A stretch of DNA of 64,000 nucleotides from an uncultured Algibacter sp. (lineage in GTDB: Bacteria; Bacteroidota; Bacteroidia; Flavobacteriales; Flavobacteriaceae): positions 1 to 64,000 of the forward strand of contig CALGNX010000001.1 in the NCBI GenBank assembly GCA_937958265.1. The letters are read 5' to 3'. Shown here in pieces: positions 17,359-25,690 of the stretch. Under the pieces are notes generated by a model. That model saw only the letters and a program-made list of their open reading frames with translations. It ran no database searches and had not been told where the DNA came from. Numbering within the stretch: the first letter of the stretch is position 1; every line of letters begins with the position of its first letter. The position numbers and the translations under genes are program-made.

Positions 17359-17937
17359 TTAATTTTTTATACTGTTCCAAGCCGCTGTAAAAGCCTCTTC
17401 AATATGCTTGTCGTTTAATTCAAACATTTCTCTTTTTTGAGACATCATTAAAAATGATAGTGGGTTAATAGAATAAGCATACAAAATGTAGTCTGAATAT
17501 GGTTTTATGGTGCCTTCTTTTTTTCCACGAGCCCACAAATCGAGTAGGGGTTGTAAATGTTTAATACCTTCTTGCCTGCTAGGTTCGTCTATAATAGGTG
17601 TGTTGTCGCATTGTGCCAAGAAAAAGGCATGTTCACTCTCGGTTAATTTAAAACTAGCAATACGTTTCCAAATAATTTTAAAGCCGTTTTTTACAGACAT
17701 TGTATCGTTGTATGTTTCAAAAGAATAATCGCTATACTTAGCTTTAACTTCTATATAGGTCTTATTTACTAAATCTTGCTTATTATCAAAATATAAATAT
17801 ATAGTAGCAGGCGAAACGCTGGCCATTTTAGCTATTTTACTCATGGGCGTAGCATGAAAACCATTATTATTCACTAATGCAATAGTTGCTTTTATAAGTG
17901 CATTTCGTTTGTCGATACTTTTTTGAAGCTTAGGCAT
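17359..17937 (-). CDS. TetR/AcrR-family transcriptional regulator
   Basis: The 192-residue protein has an N-terminal TetR helix-turn-helix (about 8-52), with SKIAKMASVSPATIYLYFDNKQDLV as the recognition region shown in part here (MSKIAKMASVSPATIYLYF), and an all-helical C-terminal ligand domain. It is the first gene of a minus-strand operon with nitroreductase, MDR reductase, iron ADH and DJ-1 genes. A palindrome that overlaps the promoter just upstream (17971-17990) is the likely operator, so it probably represses itself and the operon until a small electrophile binds. The ligand is unknown. Confidence 0.9.
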   Translation of the reverse strand: MPKLQKSIDKRNALIKATIALVNNNGFHATPMSKIAKMASVSPATIYLYFDNKQDLVNKTYIEVKAKYSDYSFETYNDTMSVKNGFKIIWKRIASFKLTESEHAFFLAQCDNTPIIDEPSRQEGIKHLQPLLDLWARGKKEGTIKPYSDYILYAYSINPLSFLMMSQKREMFELNDKHIEEAFTAAWNSIKN

Positions 17938-17955
17938 TTATTTTAATATTTAATG

Positions 17956-17963
17956 CAAATATA
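17956..17963 (-). promoter_or_regulatory. -7 promoter element of the TetR operon
   Basis: On the minus strand TATATTTG matches TAnnTTTG, 18 bases upstream of the tetR start codon at 17937. The region where the -33 element should lie falls inside the operator palindrome at 17971-17990, which fits repression by promoter occlusion. Confidence 0.55.
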
Positions 17964-17970
17964 CTCTTAA

Positions 17971-17990
17971 AAATGAATGTTCATTCTTTT
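17971..17990. promoter_or_regulatory. Predicted TetR operator palindrome
   Basis: GAATG-TT-CATTC at 17975-17986 is an inverted repeat with a 2-base centre. Including the flanks, the arms match at 8 of 9 positions (AAATGAATG against AAAAGAATG). The form, size and place directly upstream of the tetR -7 element are typical of TetR-family operators. Confidence 0.65.
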
Positions 17991-18139
17991 TTAACATAAT
18001 TTTAATTTTATAGTATATCAAAAAAATATCTTGATATACTTTACATATTTATTGTTTTAACTAAGGGGAAACACAATGGGCTAGCCCTTAAAATCAGGAG
18101 CTTTTATTATAACCATTGTAATTTAGGTTTGTTGTAAAA

Positions 18140-18179
18140 AAAAAAGGTAACAACCTAAATTTAGATTATTACCTTTTTT
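18140..18179 (-). terminator. Terminator downstream of dnaN
   Basis: An 11-bp stem, AAAAAAGGTAA (18140-18150) with TTACCTTTTTT (18169-18179), encloses an 18-base loop that contains the palindrome CTAAATTTAG. On the minus strand a run of T follows the stem, fitting the end of dnaN, whose stop codon is at 18199. Confidence 0.75.
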
Positions 18180-18198
18180 GATAATTTTTTAAAAAAAA

Positions 18199-19317
18199 TT
18201 AGCTATTCAACATTACCGGCATTACTAGCATGGTGATATGTTCACCTTCATCTAGCCCGTCTACAGGTGTTAAAATACCTGCACGATTAGGCATACTCAT
18301 CTCCAGCTGCACATTGTCTGCTGTTAAGTTATTCAACATTTCGGTTAAAAATCGTGAATTAAAGCCAATTTGCATATCGTCACCTTGATAATCACAGGTT
18401 AAGCGCTCTTCCGCTTTGTTGCTATAATCAATATCCTCGGCAGAAATATTTAATTCAGCTCCTGCGATTTTTAAACGTATTTGATGTGTTGTTTTATTCG
18501 AAAAAATACTAACACGGCGCACGGAGTTTAAGAACTGATGCCTTTCGATAGTTAGTTTATTTGGGTTTTCTTTAGGGATTACAGCCTCGTAATTTGGGTA
18601 TTTCCCATCAATTAATCGGCAAATTAATTCTGAATTTTCAAAAGTAAATTTAGCGTTACTTTCGTTATATTCAATTGTACAATCTTCTTCGCTTGCTGCT
18701 AATATTCCTTTTAATAAATTTAAAGGTTTTTTAGGCATAATAAATTCAGCAACCTGGTTTGCGGTAACATCTGCCCGTGTATACTTTACTAGCTTATGCG
18801 CATCTGTGGCAACAAATGTTAAACCCTCTGTTGAAAACTGAAAAAACACACCACTCATTACAGGTCGTAAATCGTCGTTTCCTGCAGCAAAAATAGTTTT
18901 ACTTATTGCCGTTGCTAAAACATCGCCAGTAATTACAGTTTTACTAGGGTCTTCCAACGCCACTGCTTTTGGAAATTCACTACCATCGGCATAGGCTAAT
19001 GCATATTTACCGTGATTAGAGCTAATTTCGATAGTATTGTTGTCATCCACAACAAATGTTAAAGGTTGTTCCGGGAATGTTTTTAGAGTATCTAACAACA
19101 AGCGTGCGGGTATCGCTATACTACCTTTGCTATCACTTTCCACGTCTAATTTTGATGCCATTGTGGTTTCCAAGTCACTTGCAGAAACGGTAAGCTGAGT
19201 ATGGTCTAGTTCAAATAAAAAATTATCTAAAATAGGTAGAGTATTGGAGCTATTAATTACACCTCCTAATACTTGTAATTGTTTTAATAAATAAATACTT
19301 GATACTATAAATTTCAT
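18199..19317 (-). CDS. dnaN: DNA polymerase III beta subunit (sliding clamp)
   Basis: The 372-residue protein is the ring clamp that holds the replicative polymerase on DNA. Three similar clamp domains of about 120 residues each are expected. The N-terminal MKFIVSSIYLLKQLQVLGGVI and the C-terminal MLVMPVMLNS, which forms part of the partner-binding pocket, are typical. A TATATTTG -7 element lies at 19354-19361 on the minus strand, 36 bases upstream of the start codon. The gene is next to gldG rather than dnaA, an arrangement seen in Flavobacteriia. Confidence 0.96.
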   Translation of the reverse strand: MKFIVSSIYLLKQLQVLGGVINSSNTLPILDNFLFELDHTQLTVSASDLETTMASKLDVESDSKGSIAIPARLLLDTLKTFPEQPLTFVVDDNNTIEISSNHGKYALAYADGSEFPKAVALEDPSKTVITGDVLATAISKTIFAAGNDDLRPVMSGVFFQFSTEGLTFVATDAHKLVKYTRADVTANQVAEFIMPKKPLNLLKGILAASEEDCTIEYNESNAKFTFENSELICRLIDGKYPNYEAVIPKENPNKLTIERHQFLNSVRRVSIFSNKTTHQIRLKIAGAELNISAEDIDYSNKAEERLTCDYQGDDMQIGFNSRFLTEMLNNLTADNVQLEMSMPNRAGILTPVDGLDEGEHITMLVMPVMLNS

Positions 19318-19353
19318 CTCTAAAGCTTGGTTTAACTATAATTGTATTAACTA

Positions 19354-19361
19354 CAAATATA
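19354..19361 (-). promoter_or_regulatory. -7 element upstream of dnaN
   Basis: On the minus strand TATATTTG matches the Bacteroidota -7 consensus. A TTG 24 bases further upstream (19386-19388) is slightly too distant for the usual spacer, so the full promoter is uncertain. Confidence 0.4.
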
Positions 19362-19400
19362 TCTCAAACTACTTATATTTGGAAACAAACTTATTAACAT

Positions 19401-21068
19401 TTAAACACTGTATTTTTTCTTTCTTACGACATTAAAAATGACACCGAAGAACGCTAGGAAAACCAATGGTAGCAGTAGGTTTATAATTTGCCATTTGGTT
19501 TTTTGAGTCGCTATTTTTTGTTGATCAAGGAAAGCTATAGCGATTTCTTTAGATCGAATGTTTATAAGTCCGTTATCGTCTAATAAATAATTGACCGCGT
19601 TAAGTAAAAATTCTTTGTTGCCATAGGTTTTTCCTGTCCACCTGTCAAACCCTAGCTCTTGCGGAATATTTCTAACCACATCATTTTTAATTACATCCCC
19701 ATCTGCAACAACAATCATTTTAGTGGTGTTGCTTTTGGTTATCATTTTTGAAACTTTAAAAGGTTTTACGCGGTTCTTGTAAACAGATTTAAATTCACCT
19801 TCTAATAATACTGCTAATGTTTGATTGCCTTTATTGAAACTCTTTGGATCTTGCTCTTTAGTAACAACATCTAAGCTTATTGCTCTAGGCGTACCTTCTA
19901 GTTTTGATAGTGGAGCTGTTTCTAAAAGAATAGTTTTTTTAATAGTGTTTTTAAGTGTATCGATAGGGTTTGCGAAATCAAATTTTACAAGATTTAAGTT
20001 ATGGACAATAGGATGTTTACTATTTGACCCTGCCAATGGTGAATATGGCCATTTTAAATGCTGAAATTGCGACTGACTACCTTCGCCTAAAGCTAGTGTG
20101 ATAGGGGCGGAGTACAGCGAACTTATCATATATGGGTTAACTCTTAAGCCGTATTCAAAAAAGAAATCGGTAATATTTAAATTATTTTCAATAGCATAAC
20201 CAGTGCCCGATGGATTATACAGACTGTCTTTTTCCATGGTAACAGCATCTATAAGCCATAAGCTTTTTCCGCCATTCATAGTGTATTGATCTAAAACTAG
20301 CTTTTCTTTTTCTGTAAAAGCTTCTGTAGGTTTTGCCGAAATAATTAAATCAAAGTTATTGATTTCATTAAGCGTTTTTTGCGGATTAATGGCTACACTG
20401 TCTAGTGTGAATGGTGCTATGTAATAATATTCTCCTAGCTTTTTTACGAAATCAGCGATATGTTTATCTTCTAATTGCTTGTTGCCTTTTAAAATAGCAA
20501 TTTTACGGCGCTTGGGTTTGGTTAGCTTGCTGAAGCCGTCGGCAAATACATACTCTAGATGCTGTACAGAATTATTAACAATGGCTTGTTGAGATGTGCC
20601 AATTTTATTTTTCACTAATGGAATAAGTACGGTTTGATTATTGTAGCTCGCTAAGGCCCATGGAAAAATTACAGCTTGCAAGGTTTTTCCGTTTTCTTGA
20701 ACACTTAGCTGCATAGGTGTTAATCCACGTTGCGTAAGTTGCTGAATATTTTTGTCTCGATTTACCTCGTTTTGCAAAGGATTAATAAAATTAAAAATAA
20801 CATTATTATTAATAGCGGCAAATTCCTCTAGTAACTGTCTGGTTTCGTTTTGTAAGCGTCTAAACTCCGAAGGAAAATCCTCGCCTTCTAAAAACACATC
20901 AACAACAATTGGGGATGCTACGCTCTCAATAATATCAAGTGAAGATGCGCTTAAAGTGTAGCGCTTGTCTTCTGTTAAATCAAGGCGTTGATAGAAATGG
21001 CTGCTTATGTAGTTGACTATTATTAAAGCAATTACTAGAAATAATATATGTTTTACGGTTTTATTCAA
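19401..21068 (-). CDS. gldG: Gliding-motility ABC transporter component GldG
   Basis: GldG is the auxiliary/substrate-binding-like subunit of the GldA-GldF-GldG ABC transporter of Flavobacteriia, associated with gliding and the type 9 secretion system background. The 555 residues have an N-terminal membrane helix (about 7-23), a long periplasmic part with the RYTLSASSLDIIES segment common to GldG/DUF4350-like proteins, and a C-terminal helix (about 527-547) before RKKKYSV. Its start overlaps the end of the 161-aa gene upstream by 8 bases, so translation is probably coupled. gldF lies one gene further upstream. No gldA is in the window; in known genomes it is encoded elsewhere. Confidence 0.93.
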   Translation of the reverse strand: MNKTVKHILFLVIALIIVNYISSHFYQRLDLTEDKRYTLSASSLDIIESVASPIVVDVFLEGEDFPSEFRRLQNETRQLLEEFAAINNNVIFNFINPLQNEVNRDKNIQQLTQRGLTPMQLSVQENGKTLQAVIFPWALASYNNQTVLIPLVKNKIGTSQQAIVNNSVQHLEYVFADGFSKLTKPKRRKIAILKGNKQLEDKHIADFVKKLGEYYYIAPFTLDSVAINPQKTLNEINNFDLIISAKPTEAFTEKEKLVLDQYTMNGGKSLWLIDAVTMEKDSLYNPSGTGYAIENNLNITDFFFEYGLRVNPYMISSLYSAPITLALGEGSQSQFQHLKWPYSPLAGSNSKHPIVHNLNLVKFDFANPIDTLKNTIKKTILLETAPLSKLEGTPRAISLDVVTKEQDPKSFNKGNQTLAVLLEGEFKSVYKNRVKPFKVSKMITKSNTTKMIVVADGDVIKNDVVRNIPQELGFDRWTGKTYGNKEFLLNAVNYLLDDNGLINIRSKEIAIAFLDQQKIATQKTKWQIINLLLPLVFLAFFGVIFNVVRKKKYSV

Positions 21069-21546
21069 AAGTCTTTTTTAATTGATAAAGTTTTAAAGAG
21101 GCTACTTTATTGTTTGCGAATTTAATTTCTATGCATTCTTGTAAATTATTAAAAGCCCCAGGCTTAAAGCCTAAATTATAGTTCCATATTTGGTTGGAAG
21201 ATACTTTTAGGTTTTCATCATACCCCAGCCATTCTGGGGACCCGAAAAGTGAAGTAATGTGGTTTTTAGTTTTTCCAATTATCAAGCTGTCTGTAAGTAT
21301 TGCGTTAGCCATCTCATAACGTAATTCTGGTTTTTTTTTCCACGCTTGGGCATCAAAATATTTTTGATGATGGTAGCTGCTAACTATATTTACTAAAGGG
21401 TAAAATATATATAAATAAAGTATTGGTGTTAAAATCAAACTTATTAAAAATGTAAGCCATTTACGTGGATCAATTGTGTTTACAAAAAGCCAAACAGCTA
21501 CAAATACAATAATTAAAGAAACAATGAGAATCGGTGTTATAATCAT
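21061..21546 (-). CDS. Hypothetical membrane protein inserted between gldF and gldG
   Basis: I do not recognise a named family. The 161-residue protein has two N-terminal membrane helices (about 3-25 and 32-55) and a soluble C-terminal half. In that half, KNHITSLFGSPEWLGYD followed by IWNYNLGFKPGAF recalls the BamE/SmpA-like fold, in which a short helical segment is followed by W and Y strands. The start codon abuts the gldF stop and the end overlaps gldG by 8 bases, so it is translated as part of the gldF-gldG unit. In model gliding bacteria these two genes are adjacent. A role with the Gld ABC transporter is inferred from position only. Confidence 0.75.
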   Translation of the reverse strand: MIITPILIVSLIIVFVAVWLFVNTIDPRKWLTFLISLILTPILYLYIFYPLVNIVSSYHHQKYFDAQAWKKKPELRYEMANAILTDSLIIGKTKNHITSLFGSPEWLGYDENLKVSSNQIWNYNLGFKPGAFNNLQECIEIKFANNKVASLKLYQLKKTFE

Positions 21547-22263
21547 TTATTTACTCGTATTAATTTTTAGTTTAGTAAGCGCTAAAAAGAAAAGTGTAAT
21601 GCTTAAAAAATACACAAGGTCGCGCGAATCTAAAACGCCACGACTCATGCTTTTATAATGTAAGCTCATACCTAATTTATCTAAATAAAAACTTGAGTTA
21701 AGTTCTGCAATCCCTTCAAAACCAATATAAAAAAACAAACATATTAAAACAGCATATATAAACACTACTATTTGGTTGCTCGACAATGAGGATGAAAACA
21801 CACCTATGGCAGTGTAGGCTGCTGCTAAAAAAATCAATCCAAAATAAGACCCTATAACACTACCTACATCTAAATTGCCAGTGGGATTTCCTAATTGGTA
21901 AACCGTATAAACATAAAGCAATGTGGGTAGTAGTGCTATTATAATTAAAATTAATGATCCAAAAAATTTACCTAAAACTAGGTTAAATTTAGAAATAGGC
22001 TTTGTTAGTAGTAATTCTAAAGTACCTTGTTTTTTCTCATCAGCAAAACTTCGCATGGTTACAGCGGGTATTAAAAATATTAAAACCCAAGGAGCTAATA
22101 AAAAGAAAGCTGATAAATCTGCAAAGCCAAAATTCAAAATATTAAATTCACCTTTAAAAACCCAAAGAAATAAGCTATTTAATATTAAAAAAACGGCAAT
22201 AACTAAATAACCAATAGGCGATACAAAAAATGAATTTATTTCTTTTTTTAAAATTGCTAGCAT
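21547..22263 (-). CDS. gldF: Gliding-motility ABC transporter permease GldF
   Basis: This 238-residue ABC-2-type permease has six predicted membrane helices. The N-terminal KKEINSFFVSPIGYLVIAVF and the segment RSFADEKKQGTLELLLTKPIS between helices are typical of GldF and NosY/CcmB-like permeases. It should pair with the ATPase GldA and with GldG at the inner membrane, and is required for gliding in Flavobacterium johnsoniae. It is the first gene of a tight three-gene cluster with the 161-aa gene and gldG. The 152 bases upstream contain a 16-base direct repeat. Confidence 0.93.
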   Translation of the reverse strand: MLAILKKEINSFFVSPIGYLVIAVFLILNSLFLWVFKGEFNILNFGFADLSAFFLLAPWVLIFLIPAVTMRSFADEKKQGTLELLLTKPISKFNLVLGKFFGSLILIIIALLPTLLYVYTVYQLGNPTGNLDVGSVIGSYFGLIFLAAAYTAIGVFSSSLSSNQIVVFIYAVLICLFFYIGFEGIAELNSSFYLDKLGMSLHYKSMSRGVLDSRDLVYFLSITLFFLALTKLKINTSK

Positions 22264-22340
22264 TTATTACGATTAATTTTTTAATTCATATAATATGACA
22301 TCAATAAAAATATTTTGCCTTACGATTAATAAAAATTATA

Positions 22341-22375
22341 AAATTTAAATTTATTTAGCAAATTTAAATTTATTT
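22341..22375. repeat. Short direct repeat upstream of gldF
   Basis: AAATTTAAATTTATTT occurs at 22341-22356 and again at 22360-22375, one copy every 19 bases. It lies between gldF and the SAM hydrolase gene. It may be simple low-complexity AT sequence; no function is assigned. Confidence 0.4.
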
Positions 22376-22415
22376 TACAATACTACAATGCTATTTTTAT
22401 GAAAGCAAATTTAAA

Positions 22416-23315
22416 TCATAGTGACATATGGTTTGTTGTTTTAATATTTTTTGAATCATTCATCTTTTGAGTCAGTGAAGGCTTAGGCGTAAAGTTAATA
22501 CTTATCGCGTCCATAACGCTAAGCCCTAAAAGCGTAGAAGCGCTTCCAACCGTGCCGCTATTACTTTTATAAATAGCAATTTCAAGAAAATTACCTGAAT
22601 TAAAAACAATAAGCTTCCTGCCTTCGTTGTAGCGTTTGTCTTCTGGAATATCAAAATTCACAATATCACTGTACTTTTTATATATTTTTTTAAACGTATA
22701 GTTTCTAGCAGAAATCTCAAAATCACGCCCCTTTTGTATAGTCTCAAAAAAATTACGCCTGATATTGGTAATAACGTTTCCGTAATTATCGATATAAATA
22801 ACCCTGCCTATAATTTGTGTTTTCTCATCATTAATATACGGATTGATGTTTTTAATCGGTTTTATTTCTGTAATAAGCTTCCCGATAACTTCTAAAGTGC
22901 CGCCACGTGCAATATGGCATGCTAATTTCACAAAAACATCCAAAACAGGAAAGCTACTTTGCTTACTGTTACGAATATTAATTTCTACAATTTTTTCAGG
23001 ATTAATTTCAGAGCAAATCATACTCAAAATCCCATTATTAGCGCAAATAAAATAATGTTCATCTAAATATATAGCAATATGGTTTTGTTCCGCATTTAAT
23101 TCCGAATCAATGCCAATTATATGTATTGTTCCTTTAGGGAAGCTTTTGTAGGCATTTATAATAATATATGCTGCTTCCGGAATATTAAATGGCGAAACAT
23201 TATGTGAAATATCAACAATTTTTACATCGGGTAATTCGCTAAAAATAGCTCCTTTTGTAGCGCCTACAAAGTGATCTTTTATACCAAAATCGGTTGTTAA
23301 TGTTATTATTGCCAT
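22416..23315 (-). CDS. SAM hydrolase/SAM-hydroxide adenosyltransferase (DUF62 family)
   Basis: The protein belongs to the DUF62 family, whose studied members hydrolyse S-adenosylmethionine to adenosine and methionine and are related to the fluorinase and chlorinase. The N-terminal ITLTTDFGIKDHFVGATKG, the ANNGILSMI segment and IDNYGNVITNI carry the SAM-binding and water-activating positions. The frame extends two codons upstream to a TTG (23321), but the ATG at 23315 (MAIITLTTDFG) matches the family start. It is divergent from phoH, with facing promoters. Its place next to gldF, phoH and purC follows a conserved flavobacterial order. The physiological role is not established. Confidence 0.9.
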   Translation of the reverse strand: MAIITLTTDFGIKDHFVGATKGAIFSELPDVKIVDISHNVSPFNIPEAAYIIINAYKSFPKGTIHIIGIDSELNAEQNHIAIYLDEHYFICANNGILSMICSEINPEKIVEINIRNSKQSSFPVLDVFVKLACHIARGGTLEVIGKLITEIKPIKNINPYINDEKTQIIGRVIYIDNYGNVITNIRRNFFETIQKGRDFEISARNYTFKKIYKKYSDIVNFDIPEDKRYNEGRKLIVFNSGNFLEIAIYKSNSGTVGSASTLLGLSVMDAISINFTPKPSLTQKMNDSKNIKTTNHMSL

Positions 23316-23337
23316 ATGCAAAATTATTGGTGTTTTT

Positions 23338-23370
23338 TTGTGTTATCTCAACCAAATTTATGTATTTTTG
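23338..23370 (+). promoter_or_regulatory. Predicted phoH promoter
   Basis: TTG at 23338-23340, a 22-base spacer and TATTTTTG at 23363-23370 match the Bacteroidota consensus. The -7 element nearly abuts that of the divergent SAM hydrolase gene (23353-23360), so the two promoters share the same few bases and may compete. The phoH leader would be about 95 bases. Confidence 0.55.
23353..23360 (-). promoter_or_regulatory. -7 element of the SAM hydrolase gene
   Basis: On the minus strand TAAATTTG matches TAnnTTTG, 38 bases upstream of the ATG. A TTG equivalent lies 24 bases further upstream (23385-23387), slightly beyond the usual spacing. It forms the minus-strand half of a divergent promoter region. 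Confidence 0.45.
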
Positions 23371-23471
23371 GTTTAACGAAATTACAAACACAAATGTAAG
23401 AAATCATTTCATTTTACTAAATATTATTTTTAGTAATATTTCAAATTTAAAACCCTAATATACCTACGCTT

Positions 23472-24425
23472 TTGAACGACATTGTTATCGAACTTGAAGA
23501 TATTACGCCAAAAGAATTTTTTGGTGCTCAGAATACTAATATCGAACTCCTTAAAAAGTATTTCCCTAAATTAAAAATTGTAGCACGTGGTAACCAAATT
23601 AAAGCATTTGGCGACAAGGCTCTACTCGATGAATTTAACAGACGTATAAGTATGCTTTTAAAGCATTTTTCAAAATACAATAAGTTAGACGAAAACGCAA
23701 TAGAGCGTGTTTTAACAAGTCAAAGCAGCGATGACTACACGTCCTCAAGACAAAGTGGAGAAACCATAGTGCATGGTGTTGGGGGTAAACTTATTAAACC
23801 ACAAACTGCAAACCAACGCAAAATGGTGGATCTTATGCATAAAAACGATATGGTTTTTGCTATAGGTCCCGCAGGAACAGGGAAAACATATACAGGTGTC
23901 GCTTTGGCTGTTCAAGCACTAAAAAACAAAGAGGTAAAGCGTATTATTTTAACACGGCCTGCTGTGGAAGCTGGCGAAAATCTTGGTTTCCTACCTGGCG
24001 ATTTAAAGGAGAAATTAGACCCTTACATGCAGCCTCTTTACGACGCATTGCGCGATATGATTGCTCCAGAAAAATTAGCAAGTTATATTGAAAAAGGTAC
24101 CATACAAATAGCACCATTAGCTTTTATGCGCGGCCGGACTCTAGATAATGCTTTTGTTATTTTAGACGAAGGGCAAAACACCACACATGCCCAAATGAAA
24201 ATGTTTTTAACGCGCATGGGGAAAAACGCAAAATTCCTGTTAACAGGTGATCCTGGTCAAATAGATTTACCACGTCGTACAATTTCTGGCTTAAAAGAAG
24301 CTCTTTTAATTTTAAAAAATGTAGAGGGTATCGGTATGATATTTTTAGATGATAAAGATGTTGTTCGTCACAAATTAGTCAAAAAAGTAATTGCAGCTTA
24401 TAAAAACATTGAAAATATAGACTAA
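23472..24425 (+). CDS. phoH: PhoH family protein (ATPase)
   Basis: The 317-residue cytosolic P-loop ATPase has Walker A at GPAGTGKTYTG (about 137-147), Walker B at FVILDEGQNTT and the sensor-like GDPGQIDLPRR. An N-terminal KH-like segment (about 1-90) is typical of chromosomal PhoH. Family members act in RNA metabolism, probably alongside YbeY in ribosome maturation, but the role remains open. The start is TTG at 23472: homologues begin with the same IVIELEDITPKEFFG segment and no ATG is available upstream in frame. Confidence 0.9.
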   Translation: MNDIVIELEDITPKEFFGAQNTNIELLKKYFPKLKIVARGNQIKAFGDKALLDEFNRRISMLLKHFSKYNKLDENAIERVLTSQSSDDYTSSRQSGETIVHGVGGKLIKPQTANQRKMVDLMHKNDMVFAIGPAGTGKTYTGVALAVQALKNKEVKRIILTRPAVEAGENLGFLPGDLKEKLDPYMQPLYDALRDMIAPEKLASYIEKGTIQIAPLAFMRGRTLDNAFVILDEGQNTTHAQMKMFLTRMGKNAKFLLTGDPGQIDLPRRTISGLKEALLILKNVEGIGMIFLDDKDVVRHKLVKKVIAAYKNIENID

Positions 24426-24666
24426 TTGCCTTAAGATCTATTTGTCGCTTTCCACTATATCTTTTTATGCGTCTGTTATATTCTAACATGTTTAAAGTAA
24501 TAATTTAACTTAAAATTAAATTCGTCTTTAAAAACTAAAAAATAAGATTAAAAGGATGTTGTTTCAACCAGATATAGCTAAAAGCGAAAAGATGACAAAA
24601 AAAAGAGCTCTTAAAGTAGATCATGTTAAAAAAAAATAAAAACAACATATTTCAAGCCTAGTATAT
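24426..24666. other. Intergenic region phoH-purC with a possible 27-codon frame
   Basis: No purine riboswitch or other known RNA was recognised. A short ATG frame at 24556-24639 would encode a 27-residue, strongly basic peptide (start MLFQPDIAKSEKMTKKR). Its ends coincide with an inverted repeat, ATGTTGTTT (24556-24564) against AAACAACAT (24640-24648). Coding is doubtful, as there is no supporting ribosome site with proper spacing. Confidence 0.3.
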
Positions 24667-24674
24667 TAGCTTTG
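24667..24674 (+). promoter_or_regulatory. -7 element upstream of purC
   Basis: TAGCTTTG matches TAnnTTTG, 34 bases before the purC ATG. No TTG is found at the usual upstream distance, so this is a partial promoter match. Confidence 0.4.
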
Positions 24675-24708
24675 TGGCGAGAAAAAAAATATAACATTTG
24701 TAGCTAAA

Positions 24709-25659
24709 ATGAATAATACATTAACAGATACTAGCTTTAATTTTCCGAAGCAAAAAAGCGTGTATAAAGGTAAGGTGAGAGCGGTTTACAACATTAATGA
24801 TGAAGCGTTGGTTATGGTCGCAACAGATAGGTTATCTGCATTCGATGTAGTTATGCCAAAAGGCATACCATACAAGGGGCAAATACTAAACCAAATAGCC
24901 ACTAAAATGATGGCGGCCACTCAAGATATTGTGCCTAATTGGTTAACTGCAACGCCAGACCCTAATGTGGCTATTGGTCATGTGTGCGAACCTTTTAAGG
25001 TGGAAATGGTTATTCGTGGTTATATGTCTGGACATGCAGCACGCGAATACAAATCTGGAAAACGTGAGCTTTGTGGTGTTGCTATGCCAGAAGGATTAAA
25101 AGAGAACGACAAATTCCCCAAGCCTATAATAACTCCAGCAACAAAAGCTGAAATGGGCGATCATGACGAGGATATTTCGCGTGATGCCATCCTAAAACGC
25201 GGTATTGTATCAGAGGCTGATTATACAGTCCTTGAGGATTATACTAGAAAACTGTTTCAGCGCGGGTCTGAAATCGCTGCCTCAAGAGGTTTAATTTTAG
25301 TAGATACTAAATATGAATTTGGAAAAACCAAGACGGGAAAAATTGTATTAATAGACGAAATTCACACACCAGACTCTTCTCGATATTTTTATGCAGAAGG
25401 CTACCAAGAGCGCCAGGAAAAAGGAGAAGCACAAAAGCAGCTCTCTAAGGAATTTGTGCGGCAGTGGCTTATAGCTAATAATTTTCAAGGTTTGAAAGGG
25501 CAAACCGTGCCAGTAATGAGCGATGCGTATATCCAAACCGTTAGTGATCGTTATATAGAGCTTTATGAAAACATAACCGGCGAAACTTTTATTAAGGCAG
25601 ATGTTAGTAATATAGAGAGTAGAATTGAGGCTAATATTTTGCAGTATTTAAAATCGTAG
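24709..25659 (+). CDS. purC: Phosphoribosylaminoimidazole-succinocarboxamide synthase
   Basis: PurC joins aspartate to CAIR with ATP to give SAICAR in purine synthesis. The 316 residues match the longer SAICAR synthetase form, found also in yeast and many Bacteroidota. Typical segments are [12 protein letters not shown] for ATP binding, [14 protein letters not shown] near the N-terminus, [16 protein letters not shown], and LVDTKYEFG followed by [12 protein letters not shown]. The gene is 31 bases upstream of a DUF2237 gene with which it is probably co-transcribed. Confidence 0.96.
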   Translation: MNNTLTDTSFNFPKQKSVYKGKVRAVYNINDEALVMVATDRLSAFDVVMPKGIPYKGQILNQIATKMMAATQDIVPNWLTATPDPNVAIGHVCEPFKVEMVIRGYMSGHAAREYKSGKRELCGVAMPEGLKENDKFPKPIITPATKAEMGDHDEDISRDAILKRGIVSEADYTVLEDYTRKLFQRGSEIAASRGLILVDTKYEFGKTKTGKIVLIDEIHTPDSSRYFYAEGYQERQEKGEAQKQLSKEFVRQWLIANNFQGLKGQTVPVMSDAYIQTVSDRYIELYENITGETFIKADVSNIESRIEANILQYLKS

Positions 25660-25690
25660 TGTAAAATATAAATTTTAATAGCATAACAGT

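Noticed and set aside
24426-24708. Purine riboswitch upstream of purC
   Set aside because: The three-way junction core of purine riboswitches could not be found, and the region lacks a terminator-type expression platform.
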